42,726 bases of DNA. It comes from Pelagophyceae sp. CCMP2097 (lineage: Eukaryota; Sar; Pelagophyceae). Of this stretch, positions 1 to 9,746 are shown in pieces. The translations under genes were made by a program, and so were the position numbers. The stretch lies in the NCBI GenBank assembly GCA_026770575.1, contig MU657164.1, positions 1,375,678-1,418,403 of the forward strand. Direction: 5' to 3'. Positions within the stretch are counted from its first letter, which is position 1; every line of letters begins with the position of its first letter. Under the pieces are notes generated by a model. The model searched no databases. It was not told the DNA's origin and was given only the letters and a program-made list of their open reading frames with translations.

Positions 1-560
1 GTCATCGCGCGCACGCTCGCGCAGACCGACGATTGCATCGTCGTCGAGTAAATTTTCTTAATTGTCTTGCGAGATACAGCAGGACTCTTCTTTCGGGTGA
101 GCTGAGTCGCCCGCCTGCCGGCCGGAAGTAAGTTGCGTTGTGGCACGGAGGGCAAGTTACTTTGGGGCCGTGGTAACATTCCCGGATTATTCCCGGTAAA
201 TTACCGGTCAAGTAATTTACTACAATGTTACCGGACGATCAATACCCTTCGGGAGCCTGGAATATGCGCCCCTCTGGCGTTCCGTCGCCGCTCCGGCCCA
301 CGCCCTCCGCCGCGCCACACCAGCCCCGCCGGTATAGCGGCGCGGAAGAGGGGCCTTGTCGAAAGATTCCGGCGGACATTGGAACGCGGATTTTCGGCAC
401 TCGGAGTCGACTATATGACTCCCTCCCGGTTAGGCCCCAGAAGCCCCAGGCGCACGCAGCAGACAGGAAGATGCCTCGTTGTGGCGGGCAGCATGGTAGG
501 TAGGGCATGGTTCATCTCGGTGTGTGGTTCATTGCGGTGAGTAAGTGGGTCATCGTGGGG
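1..560. other. Unassigned GC-rich sequence
   Basis: I see no supportable gene here. Open frames on both strands lack family motifs and a consistent splice pattern. A short AT-richer stretch around 165-235 contains several repeats of a TTACCGG-like word, which may be the edge of a degraded repeat. Confidence 0.4.
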
Positions 561-671
561 AGGTAAGGTCGTCATGGTCTCCCGAGGGCGCATCTCCGCC
601 GGACGTGACGTCGCTCGGTTCGACGTCGCTCGGCGTGGCTCGGCGCGGCGTCGCTCGTTTGCGCGTGGCGG

Positions 672-727
672 TCAAGGTGCGTCGGGCGCGGCACCGGCGG
701 GCGCGTAGGTCTCTTCGTCGACGGGCG

Positions 728-759
<32 letters not shown>

Positions 760-951
760 AGCGCGGCACCAGCTGGCGCGTAGGCCTCTTCGTCGACGGG
801 GATCGTCGGGCACTCTTCGACCCCTGCTGCTTCGCATATAGCCAAGATCTGCGCGTTGGCGTCTTCCACATGCCAGGTGCGCCAGCGCCAGTGCGGCGGG
901 TACTGCTGCGTGAGGTAGAGAGACGCGAAGGCGTCGAGAGAGATCGTGCAC
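672..951 (-). CDS. Probable 3' terminal exon of an unknown minus-strand gene
   Basis: The reading frame downstream of an AG|G acceptor at 951 encodes a peptide with non-random composition, including the stretch SLDAFASLYLTQQYPP followed by HWRWRTWHVEDANAQ. It ends in an acidic Ala/Pro/Asp tail with two near-copies of VDEEAYAPAGAA and a stop at 672. The antisense and other frames of this stretch are Arg-rich shadows. No domain is recognised. Upstream exons probably lie between 1040 and 2030, where short coding-like stretches occur on the same strand. The tail repeat is encoded by a local GC-rich duplication at about 675-800, so its length may vary between strains. Confidence 0.4.
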
Positions 952-1392
952 CTAGGAATTCCGATTATACGATTGATACGTCGACGCGACTCTAAGAGGC
1001 CGCGCGAGACGGAGGCCACGCGAGATGGTCAGACGACGGGTTTCTCATCGGCGGGCATCGACGGCTAACCTCCGGCCTCTAACATCAAAGGCCTCTGCCA
1101 TCGGACCTCCACCGCCATCCTCGGGCATGTGCCTCGCCGGGACGCCGCGTTCTCGCGCGCCGCCGACTTCTGGGCAGCCTTCTCCGTCGCCGAAGACGGT
1201 GAGGAAGAGGCCCCAGACTCGGAGAAGGACATCGTTGCCCGACCTATGCGTGCGTGCGTCTGGCGACAACGTTTCCAGACCCGTCGGCGGGCCCCGCTCC
1301 ATCGAGGCCACGTGAAGGTCACCCCGAGTTTCGCGTGCCACGCAACGCATTTCGAGCCACGCGACGAGCCACGCAACGACGAGCCACTTACG

Positions 1393-1500
1393 CGCGAAAG
1401 TCGGTGCCCTCTTTTTCAAAGAACAACACCGCCGCCGCCAACTCCGCAACCCCAAACTTGCCCTCCTCCGCAAACGCGGCCAGCTTCGACCACTGATCGC
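1393..1500 (-). CDS. Probable internal exon of the same unknown gene
   Basis: On the minus strand the frame reads WSKLAAFAEEGKFGVAELAA followed by VLFFEKEGTDFR. It stops exactly at a perfect GTAAGT donor (1391-1392 as GT). The helical, charged composition differs from the Arg/Pro-rich shadow frames around it. The 5' boundary is probably the CAG just before the TGG codon near 1498. The protein family is unknown. Linking this exon to the one at 672-951 is inference from strand and proximity only. Confidence 0.35.
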
Positions 1501-2148
1501 CGTCGCAGCATGCTGGCGAACGAATGCCTATTCCATCGGTCAGAGGCACCTCTGAGCGAGGCCCGCCGAGACAAGAAAAGGACCCTCTCGACGGGCCGCA
1601 GACAGGCCGTCGAGCCAAAGACGGGAAGCCTCCCGCCGAGTCTCCCTGGCTTAGGTTCCCTGCCGCGCGTCCGTCGCTGCCGTCCCACGCTGGGCGCGCG
1701 CCCGTGTCGTAACCTAGAAAAAGACGTTCCAAGATGACGTTTCAAGGCGCGGCAGCACCCGAGGCACCCCTAGCCTGCCTTGCGCCTCTGTCCCGCCAAA
1801 GACACACTCGTAGGCCTCTGCAAAGTTCCTTTTTGCTGCATTTTGCTGCGTTTGCCGCTTCTGCCAGTGAGGGCACGGCATGAAAAACGGTGCTCCGAGG
1901 GCCCGCCGACGAGGTGGAAGATGCTTGTGCCGACGAAGACTTCGTTGGCGAGGAAGGCGGATGCCACTTCGAGAGAGTGGCAGCCTGACCAGGCGAGCGA
2001 GCGAGCAAAGGCACACTTTTTGAGAATCATCCCGTCGCCATCAGTCGCCTAGTGGCATCTCAAGCGACGGCACGCGGCGGGCGGGCCCCGAGCCGTGGCA
2101 TCAGGCAGCTGCCGACTCTGGGAGCACTCTGGACTGGGCATCCGACGC
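1501..2148. other. No confident gene; possible minus-strand exon at about 1880-2015
   Basis: Most of this stretch has only Arg/Pro-rich shadow frames. One minus-strand frame near 1880-2015 reads GCHSLEVASAFLANEVFVG then TSIFHLVGGPSEH, which looks coding-like and could be an upstream exon of the gene whose fragments lie at 672-1500. The splice sites are not clear. Confidence 0.25.
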
Positions 2149-2419
2149 TCAAGCTGCCGACAGGGCGCGGCGGCCGCGGCAGCAGAGCCGGGTTCGTTCA
2201 ACCGGCGGATTTGTTATAGACGCACCAGATCGCCGTTCATCAACAGCGTGGCGACGTAGGGGCAGGTGACGTCGCTGCTGTCGAAGGGGACCGGGCCGAT
2301 GGCGTTGCCTATTGGAGAAAGTAGAATCTTCTATACAACTCCTATATATGTCCCGACGCCTCAAAACCCGCACCGTAGTTACTGCCGTCGACGTGCGCGC
2401 GCCGCTCCGCGCCCTTGGC

Positions 2420-2860
2420 CTAATAGAAGGCGTCGCGGGGCCGCGCGGCTCGGTATACACGTCGTTGACGCAGACGCCGCTTCGCCACCATCTCAAAGCA
2501 TTCTTTCCAGTCGTCCTCCGGGGCCGGCCGGTATTCCCCGGGATCGCCGGGGCGCGGCGGGCCTTCGCCCCCCGGTTTTCCTTCACCCCCCGGCGGGCCT
2601 TCCCCCTTCGGTTTGCCTTCACCCTTCGGTTTTCCTTCACCTCCCGCCTTGCCGGCGCCGCCGTCGCCCACGCCCGCGCCCGCGCCGGAGCCCTTGTTAG
2701 GCGGGCCGCGCGGGCCGGCGGCGCCGAGGCGGCGCGCCAAACCTTCAAGTTCCGTGGCCGGTTCCGTCGTTTCATCAAAGTCTCCCCATTGCTGCGCCCG
2801 CCCCTCAGCGCCCGCGCGGAGACATAGGAGCAGCGCCGCCGCGCGGAGCGTGCGGCCCAT
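2420..2860 (-). CDS. Small secreted or membrane-targeted Gly/Pro-rich protein
   Basis: The 146-residue frame starts with a textbook signal peptide: MGRTLRAAALLLCLRAGAEG, with a basic n-region, a Leu/Ala core and a likely cleavage near residue 22. An acidic stretch follows (WGDFDETTEPATELEGLARR). Residues 55-105 are low-complexity, built on GEGKPKGEG/GEGPP-type repeats. The end reads PAPEDDWKECFEMVAKRR. The protein may continue by splicing beyond this point, because the last residues before the stop look like read-through of a donor. No enzymatic domain is seen. A cell-surface or extracellular matrix role is only a guess from composition. Confidence 0.5.
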   Translation of the reverse strand: MGRTLRAAALLLCLRAGAEGRAQQWGDFDETTEPATELEGLARRLGAAGPRGPPNKGSGAGAGVGDGGAGKAGGEGKPKGEGKPKGEGPPGGEGKPGGEGPPRPGDPGEYRPAPEDDWKECFEMVAKRRLRQRRVYRAARPRDAFY

Positions 2861-4026
2861 GGCGGCGAGGGGCGAGGTTCTGCAACAGACCTTCTCCGAG
2901 AATTCCGAAACTTGAAGTCACTTGAAGTTCTTATGTAGAGAGAGAAGGGTCTTTTAACTTTCCAGAAAAATTGCGAACTCCGGGGCCCGGAGCGGAGCTC
3001 CGGGGGGGCCGGCGGAGCCGGGGCGCGCCCGGGCGCCCGCCGGCGCCCGGGGGCGCCCGCACCCCGGCGCGTCGCTGGGACGGCCTTCCCGGGTGGCCAC
3101 CGGAGCGTCGAGGACGGCGACGACGGCGTAGTTACGAGTTACGCGCGCGGCGGCCTCGGCGGCGACGGCGCGTCGGGGACGGCGCGAATTACGTACGACG
3201 ACGGCGGCGTCCCGGGCGCCTTTCGCTTGGCAGGAGGCCGCCGGACTTCTTGCGCGCGCTGCGCCGCCTTTAGCGTCTCTTCGTGCTGGGTTCGGAAGGC
3301 CGCGAACACGGGCGCCGACACAACCACCGCAACGTTGGCCTTCCTCTTCAAATCCTGCACGCGCGACTCGATGGCGCCCGCGCTCAGCGGCTTCTTCTGC
3401 TGCAAGGGCGTCGGAAGCTTGAGGTTTGCGTCCTCGAAGGCGCGTACGAGCCTCGCCGCGACGAGGTCGTGCAGCTGCTTCACCACGTGCCGCCGCTCGC
3501 ATTCGTCGACGGCCTCCGCCGCTCCCTTCGTCGGCGGCAGAAGCAGCCGGCGCTCTCGCGGCGTCGCCATGGCGTTGAACCAGTCAGACACGAGCTTGCC
3601 GCGGGCCTTGTCCGCGCTGGTGAGGCAGGGCGCGCTGCCGCCCCGTTTCATGAAATCGTAGTAGTAGTCGGCCGCGGTAATGCCAGCCAACGATTGCTTG
3701 ACGGTGGCTCTTGGCGCCGGCGCCATGAGGAAAGCGCCCGACGGCCCCGCCTTGGCGGCAGGCCGCGCCGCGGCGGCTGGCGTTGGCCTCGCCGCCCCGG
3801 TAGTCGGCGAGCCCAGGGCGCCGTAGCCGCCCGAGTCCGCGCGCGCCGCGTTAGACTCGCGCGCCGCCGAATCGCCGCCGCCATGCGTCGTCAAGCCCAG
3901 GGGGCCGCCCAAATCCGTGGACGCGTCGGTCTCGCGCGCCGCCGAATCGCCGCCGCCGTGCGCGGGCACCGCGACTGCGCAAGCGCTGCGCACGGCGCGC
4001 GACACCTCGAAGAGCTGCGTTCGCAC

Positions 4027-4079
4027 CTGCGCCGCGACTGCGTAAGCGCGCATTGCGCCGCACTGAGCTGCGTTCGCAC
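4027..4079 (-). other. 53-nt intron homologous to its downstream exon
   Basis: The intron starts GTGCGAACGCAGCTC and the next exon starts with the same 15 bases. Both copies are preceded by AG, so 17 bases match. The intron's 3' part (GCTTACGCAGTCGCGG) again resembles the exon (GCTTGCGCAGTCGCGG). Removing it joins TTLEVRTQLFEVSRAV in one frame. It therefore looks like one degraded copy of a local tandem duplication. Confidence 0.6.
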
Positions 4080-4908
4080 CTCCAACGTCGTGTTGTGGTC
4101 CTCCTCGACGCGGCGTCCGAGGTTCTCGACTTGCTTGCCGAGCAGCATGATCGCGTGCACGAGTCGCTCCTGGTCGCCGGCGAGCGCGCGCGACGTGAGG
4201 TGCAAGTTGTCGAGGTCGAACTTGGTTCGGATCTTGCAGCCCCACGCGACGAGTGCATCGTGCGCGTCGCGTGGGGCTCGGCCGTTCCTGCCGTCCAGGA
4301 AGACGTCGACGTACACGGTACGCATGCGCGTGAGGACGCTGCTCATCTCATGCGCCTTCTCGCGCTCGTCGTAGTACATGATCATGGTGGCGACCGCCTG
4401 TTCGAGCGCCGGGCGCAGCGCCCCGCTCGCCTTGAATGTGGACAGGCTCGAGCTGTCGATTCCGAGGACGTCGTCGACCATCCTTCACCGCAGGCCGTCG
4501 TCGATGGTGAGCACGCCGAGAGACGCGCCCACCTGCGCTTTGCCGAGCTGGCCCCATGGTAACGGCGCGTAGCCGCCGAGGATGATGGCGGCGGGCACGA
4601 GGAGGGCGCGGTCGGGGTTGATGTACTCGTAGAGCGCCGAGGCGCCCTTCATGTCGTGGCCCGTGGCGTGCACGACGAAGTCGGCGGGCATCCGCGAGCA
4701 GAGGGAGTTGGATGCACCGGTGCGCAGGCCAGCCGCGCAGATGTCGTCGCGCAGGCTGGCGACGGCGACGTTTTGGTACTTGGCCGCCCCGCCGCGGCCG
4801 CGCGGCAGCAGCGCCTTCACGATCGCGGTCATCTTCGTTCCAGCAGAAGACCCGCCGCGCGGCACTTCGGTGAGCAGCCACATCGTCTCTCCCTGGACGA
4901 ACGGGTTC

Positions 4909-4967
4909 CTACAAGCCGGCGCGTTTTCGCCCCGCGTCCTTCCCCCCGCCCATGCCTTCAAGCGCAC
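4909..4967 (-). other. 59-nt GT-AG intron in the recombinase gene
   Basis: Donor GTGCGC and acceptor TTGTAG. Splicing joins DDLALTRR to NPFVQGETMWLL in one frame and removes an in-frame stop. Confidence 0.6.
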
Positions 4968-5447
4968 CTGCGCGTGAGCGCGAGGTCGTCGCCGAGGGCG
5001 AGGAAGAAGCAGCAGTGCCGGTTGACGCCCGCGGGGAACGCGGCGTACTTGAGCTTGGAGGTTTTCTCCTGCGGCACCTCCGCGAAGAGCATCTCGAAAT
5101 ACGGGTCGTACTCCAGCGCGTCGAGCGTCACCCACGTCATCTCGCCGGCTCGGCCGGCGATGTAGTACACGGACATCAGCACGAGTTTGCGCTGCGCGGC
5201 CTCGGGCGAGCCTTCGAGGGAGAGTGCGCGGTTCATCGCCTCGATGTGCGAGCGGTAGACGGGCGAGGCCGACTGGTCCATCGGCGTGCCGTCCCGCATG
5301 GCGCGCTGGAAGCACGCGCGCTTGATGCCCGTCTTCACGCCCTTGAGCCACTTCGAAGATTCCGAGGTGCCGGCGTCGAGGCACGTGAAGAAGGTCTTTG
5401 TGGCCACGGACGCGGTCGCCGGCGCGAACTTGGCGTACTCGAGGCGG

Positions 5448-5565
5448 ATGGCAATGCCCAGCATGCCCGTGATCGTGTCCATGGCGTAGTGCTGCGTGTC
5501 GTTCCGATGGCAATGCCCAGCATGCCCGTGATCGTGTCCATGGCGTAGTGCTGCGTGTCGTTCCG
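5448..5565. repeat. Perfect 59-bp tandem duplication inside the recombinase gene
   Basis: Positions 5448-5506 and 5507-5565 are identical. The unit encodes NDTQHYAMDTITGMLGIAI, and 59 is not a multiple of three, so the second copy shifts the frame. The unit has no GT on the coding strand, so it cannot be read as a simple GT-AG intron. It is either a recent mutation or an assembly artefact. Confidence 0.9.
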
Positions 5566-5781
5566 GCCGCTCTCGATCTTGTACTTGTGGGTCAGGAAAT
5601 GCGCGAACTGCTGGTAGATCTTCGTCGAGCAGAGCGTCGCCTCGTCGATCTCGTCCCACGGCGGGTAGCCGCCTGGCACGTCGCCCCGGAAGAGGTCGAA
5701 GACCCGCTGGACGTTCCTCTTCTGCGCCAGCCACGAGGAGCTCTGCCCGCCCGCGCCGATCTCCGCCGCCGCCGCCGCCAT

Positions 5782-6454
5782 GGAGAAGAAATGGCGGCCC
5801 CGACGCCTTCGCCGTTTGGTTGCGATTTCGGGTTTGCGGATTTACCTCGTCCCCTCGGTATTTCCCCTCGTCCTCCAAATTGTACTCTGGGGATGGTATT
5901 TTCCCTGGCATTATCCGGAGTTGGGGACTCCTACTGATAGTTCTGCAACGTCGGCGACGCGCGCTCCAAGGCATGGCCAAGGACCTTCCGGCCTGAGAGC
6001 CTGCCTTCGTTTCGAGGTTTATTGACATGGACACCTCCGGTGAAAAGCCCCCCGCAGGGTGGATTCTACTAAGCAAGCAATGTTCCGTCAAAGAGCCGCG
6101 ACCGACTGGACCCATGGTTCGAGCACTGAAGAGCCGACGGAGGACTGGACGATGGGTCGAACGCTCCAAAGGTCGATCCGGCTGCGCGCGTTCACCCGCC
6201 AATCGAACCACCACGTCGACAGGTACCACGACCGAAATCAAAGTGGCCTCCGCGAGGAGACGCTCGATTTGCGCTCTCAGAGGCCTTGGCACCGGGCCCC
6301 TGGGCCTGCAAGCCGGCCTTTGAATGTTCTCCCCTCTTGGGCCATGCTCTCCCCTCTAGGGCCGGGCCCGCAGGGTGGACCGGAAGCGAGAGCCGGGCGG
6401 GAAAATCATTTATATTACAAGAGCGCGCCGGAGGCACACGGAGGACCCGAAGGA
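5782..6454. other. Unassigned spacer between the recombinase gene and the composite element
   Basis: I find no coding pattern or strong repeat here. It may hold the 5' end of the transposon that carried the recombinase. Confidence 0.35.
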
Positions 6455-7339
6455 TAGGAAGTCCTTTCCCCTATTGGATTCAGGATCCCCTATTGGATTC
6501 CAACCTTCTTCTAAACTTTTTCACACTTTTTAAGCTCTTGGATTGGTGCAAAAATGCTTTTTCTGAACAAATTGCATTTTCAAGCCCTCTCATTGGCCAT
6601 TCCGAATCCAATAGGGAGCAGAATCCAATAGGGGACGGAACTTCCTACAGCCAAATCCCATTGCAATGCCCACGTAAATAATTAAAATTATTTAACTAAT
6701 CGCTGAACCTTCAAATCCTCCTTATCTTTATTTTTATTTTTTTATTTCTTATTGAGCTATTTCTTTTTTGGTTTTTTTTGCGGCCGACCAGATTCGAACC
6801 TGTGACCAAAAACTTCTTCTATGATGATTCCAATGAGGCTCCTGCTCGACCTCCACTCCCAATTTTAGCAATCGCATCAACCACCAATCGCTGAATCGGC
6901 CGAGTTGCTGCCCTTTTCTTCCCAAAGGTGGAATCTCACGGATTTACCATGGGACGGACAGACGGACAGACAGACGGACGGACAGACAAAATTGCCCCTG
7001 GTAATCCTTCAATCAAAGGACCCGAAGGGCCCTTGCCGTAAACTGGCGTTGATTAAACGGCAAGGACCCCTTAAAAAAGCTTCTTGTTGCTGAAATAAAG
7101 CTTAACGCCTTCTGTAAAATTCCTTTCTCTACAATTGTACTAGGAAGTTCCGTCCCCTATTAATATTGGATTCTGCTCCCTATTGGATTCGGAATGGCCA
7201 ATGAGAGGGCTTGAAAATGCAATTTGTTCAGAAAAAGCATTTTTGCACCAATCCAAGAGCCTAAAAAGTGTGAAAAAGTTCAGAAGAAGGTTGGAATCCA
7301 ATAGGGGATCCTGAATCCAATAGGGGAAAGGACTTCCTA
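6455..7339. mobile_element. Composite inverted-repeat element with long arms, flanked by TA
   Basis: The left arm (6455-6651) and right arm (7141-7339) are inverted copies of nearly 200 bp. The outer ends read TAGGAAGTCCTTTCCCC on both strands. Each arm also ends internally with GGAACTTCCTA, so each arm is itself bounded by short inverted ends containing two copies of CCCCTATTGGATTC. The core (6652-7140) is AT-rich and noncoding. It includes a GACA/GACG simple repeat at about 6953-6988 and a tRNA-like box on the minus strand. The arrangement resembles two MITEs that captured the DNA between them. Confidence 0.7.
6781..6860 (-). other. tRNA-like (SINE-head-like) sequence
   Basis: The minus strand contains CACAGGTTCGAATCTGG, a good polymerase III B-box/T-arm, followed by GTCGGCCGC and an A-run. 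The upstream half does not fold into a convincing cloverleaf, and the T-stem has a mismatch. I read it as a tRNA-derived repeat, not a functional tRNA. Confidence 0.3.
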
Positions 7340-7395
7340 GTCACCAAGTACTGCTGTATGAATTCTGTGGCCAAACTACCGTGGCCTAGGGCGCA

Positions 7396-7505
7396 ATGCG
7401 CACCACGCGGGCGGCGCGGCGCGCCCGGGCGCGAACGGGCGCACCCTGCGTGCTTGAGCAGGGCGACCTGCTCGCGCAAATCCTGCGGGATGCGGCTTCT
7501 GGACG
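7396..7505 (+). pseudogene. Truncated 5' fragment of the WD40 gene family
   Basis: The frame MRTTRAARRARART...CVLEQGDLLAQILRDAA matches the N-terminus of the intact WD40 gene starting at 9747/9759. Homology stops at about 7505, before any WD repeat. The fragment lies 57 bp from the right end of the composite element and about 170 bp before the next inverted-repeat element, so it was probably cut by transposition or rearrangement. Confidence 0.65.
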
Positions 7506-7674
7506 GTCCGTTCTGTACATCCCTCGAAAGGGCCCTCGCTTCGGCTCCTCGTACGGGCCCGTTCTAGGCCATCCTGCCTGCGCCCTGAACAGCCCTTTGG
7601 CAGTATGCACCAGCAAAGATCCCATTTCGGCGGCTCAGGGTCCGCCCGAATATATAGAAATTGTGTACACTCGC

Positions 7675-8403
7675 AATAGAGAGCTTCAGCTCAAAGTGAC
7701 ACCCGATCGAAAGTGATACCCTATCAAATTAAACCCCGTTAAAAATCCGTTGATATATAGAGCTTGTCTGTTCTTTCAGTCCAACGGAACCACGTACGAG
7801 TTTGATTTCGTGAGCCCAAATCAAATTCGTACCTAGGTACGAATTTGGCCCGAGGGCACCCCCGAGGCACCCCAGCCGACTCCCGTCCCGGGATCGATGG
7901 TGCGCAGTCAACAAGCCCATGCGCGTCTGCGCCCGTCGATTTTCCGCATGGTGCGTCGACTCTAGCGGAATCGGCGTTTTGGGTACTTGTGTTCGAGTTC
8001 GTACCCACCCGCGATGCGCTGTCGCGGCCGGTTCCGGGCGCTGCCGGATTGGTTGCGGGCGCCTGTGCCCAGTTCCCGCCGGTTGCCGGCGCGTGGCGGG
8101 TCCCGCAAGGGCCCGAACGCATGCTCCTCACGCGCCTTCCGATGCCACGTCGCTGCTGCCCAAGGGGTAGCGACAACGCGAAACAAAGTTAGGGCCGGCC
8201 CTGCGGGACCAAGGCGCGTCGATAGGGTCATTCAGCGCCTATTCCGACGAGAACTGACCGATATCCTTGACCCCTCCATAAGACAACGTCGTCGTCTCCA
8301 AAATATGCAGATCAGTTCGATAGGATATGAGTTTGATCTTGTCCGATGCATACGATAGGATATGAATCCGATAGGGTATCACTTTGAGCTGAAGCTCTCT
8401 ATT
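7675..8403. mobile_element. Inverted-repeat-bounded element of about 730 bp
   Basis: The left end reads AATAGAGAGCTTCAGCTCAA and the right end (8370-8403) is its inverse, including AGTGATACCCTATC. The left end carries an extra tandem copy of part of this motif (7700-7724). The interior has no convincing gene. A target duplication is not clear. Confidence 0.55.
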
Positions 8404-8894
8404 ATTCACTCAGCTGAGTTCAGCTCTCCAGTGCTATAATCGGTTTTCGGATTCATATGTTTCTCGGTCTAGTTTTGAGAGTGTGAGCGCAATCGACCTC
8501 CGATAGTCCCGTCGCCTCGGAAATGGTGGGGGGGTGTCTACGAACTAGCTTATACAAAAGGCGGTTAGTTCCCCCGACTCCTGTGGCCGGCGCGCGAAGC
8601 ATTTCTTGCTCCGCGCGTTTCCCTTGATCGGGCCTTTCTCGGTCCATAGCCAACCGTTTTCGTCGCTCCTTGGGGCCACCGATCCGCGCCGAGGTCCGTC
8701 GCCCGCGCGGGCAACGTCGCTTCCGCGTGCGCCCGCGCGCCCCCATTGCCATCTACCAAGGCTTCCTTCATCACAAACGGGTACTGTTTTCCCAGTCCGT
8801 TGAATGGCCGTTAAAGGTCAAGCTAGGGCGTTATATACACTTTTGAACCCCATCTGTTGCTCAAATCCTGCATGAAAATTCAGATCAAAAATCA
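8404..8894. other. Unassigned spacer
   Basis: No gene is supported here. The open frames on both strands are Arg/Pro-rich without motifs. Confidence 0.35.
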
Positions 8895-8899
8895 ATACG

Positions 8900-8975
8900 A
8901 CTTCCAGTGACACTAGAAGTAGAGCGGTAGTCTCGTAATCTGAAGGACATCAGTTCGAACCGGTCAGGAGACATG
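8900..8975 (+). pseudogene. tRNA-like pseudogene resembling elongator tRNA-Met anticodon arm
   Basis: GTAGTCTCGTAATCTGAAGG resembles the conserved anticodon arm of elongator tRNA-Met, but with CGT where CAT is expected. It is followed by AGTTCGAACC (T-loop). T-stem and acceptor pairing are poor, and a T-run follows. A degraded tRNA or tRNA-derived SINE is more likely than a working gene. Confidence 0.35.
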
Positions 8976-9048
8976 TTTATTTTTTTTTGTTTTCCATTGC
9001 AATAGATTCGGCCAGTTCGCGAGTAGCGATCGATTCTATCGCTCAAAG

Positions 9049-9540
9049 TCAGGGTCGCGGGTTCGAATCCCTCGTCGTCAAGGATTTGTTCGGCGGCTCA
9101 TATTTCTTTATGTTTTTTTGAAGCGTTTTTGATGAAGCGCAGCGGCGATTAGGGGGAAGTATATTCACATGTCCGACGCGTCCTGTACGCAGCGGCGATG
9201 AGGGGGGTCCGGGGGGGCACCCCCCGGAGAGAATGCGCGAAGGAGCCCGATATCCGATACTCACCCAATAGACCGATAGAACGTGGGTACCCGTAGATCC
9301 TGTGATCCAAAAAAGCGCAGGGTCGCGGGTTCGAATCCCGTCGTCGTCAAAGATTTGTTTGACGGCTGCTTCTTTTTTTATGTTTCTTTTGAAGCGTTTT
9401 TGGTGAAGCGCAGCGGCGATGAGGGGGGTCCGGGGGGGCACCCTCCGGTAGCGTACGCGCGAAAGAGCTCGATATCCGATACTCACTCTATAGACCAATA
9501 GGACGGGGGCACCCATACATCTTGTGTTCCAAAAATGGAT
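9049..9540. repeat. Two tandem copies of a tRNA-tail-containing repeat
   Basis: Copy 1 (about 9049-9312) and copy 2 (about 9319-9540) share the order GGTCGCGGGTTCGAATCCC (tRNA T-arm), CGTCGTCA, a T-rich stretch, GAAGCGTTTTTG, GAAGCGCAGCGGCGATGAGG, a G-run/C-run (GGTCCGGGGGGGCACC) and GATATCCGATACTCAC. Copy 1 has an additional insertion near 9150-9190. The T-arm pairs well but no full cloverleaf is present, which points to a tRNA-derived short interspersed repeat. Confidence 0.6.
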
Positions 9541-9746
9541 AGGAATCCTGCAATTGTACGGTCCAGAATCCGATTCCCGTCTTCGGTGAAGTTGCTCCGG
9601 TGCACCCCCTGACCTCCCCTCCGTGCTCGGCGCCTGGCAGTTGAACGACGCAGAGTTAGCAGAGCCGCATTCATTAATTCTCCCATTCCCAAAATAAATC
9701 CACCAGCCCCGAAGCCCGGCGACCATATTTTAAAGATCTTGCAAGC

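Larger units (their letters stand above)
3139..5781 (-). pseudogene. Tyrosine recombinase (Crypton/DIRS-like) transposon gene, probably decayed
   Basis: After joining exons the protein starts at MAAAAAEIGAGGQ (5781). It carries the features of a phage-integrase-fold recombinase: an Arg-box-like YYIAGRAGEMTW (about 5150-5185), then a box-II-like AGLRTGASNSLC and ATGHDMKGASALYEYI (about 4620-4735), i.e. the R...GLR...TGH...Y pattern. A coiled-coil region and a basic C-terminus ending at 3139 follow. Introns: 4909-4967 (59 nt) and 4027-4079 (53 nt), both GT-AG and both restoring frame. Damage: a 59-bp tandem duplication at 5448-5565 shifts the frame, and a TGA at 4485-4487 interrupts an otherwise continuous frame. 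In standard recombinases the box II begins HxxR; here the His position is not obvious. The family call is from motif pattern only. Confidence 0.6.

Noticed and set aside
2149..2827. Arg-rich frames on both strands around the secreted Gly-rich protein
   Set aside because: They are shifted readings of the GEGKP-type repeat. Only the frame at 2420-2860 has a signal peptide.
4485..4487. TGA in the recombinase gene read as selenocysteine or reassigned codon
   Set aside because: TGA is used as a normal stop elsewhere (e.g. at 35401-35403). A decayed transposon explains it better. A 36-nt intron there is possible but shorter than any other found.
5448..5565. 59-bp duplication read as an intron formed by tandem duplication
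   Set aside because: The unit lacks GT on the coding strand, so no GT-AG intron can be formed from it.
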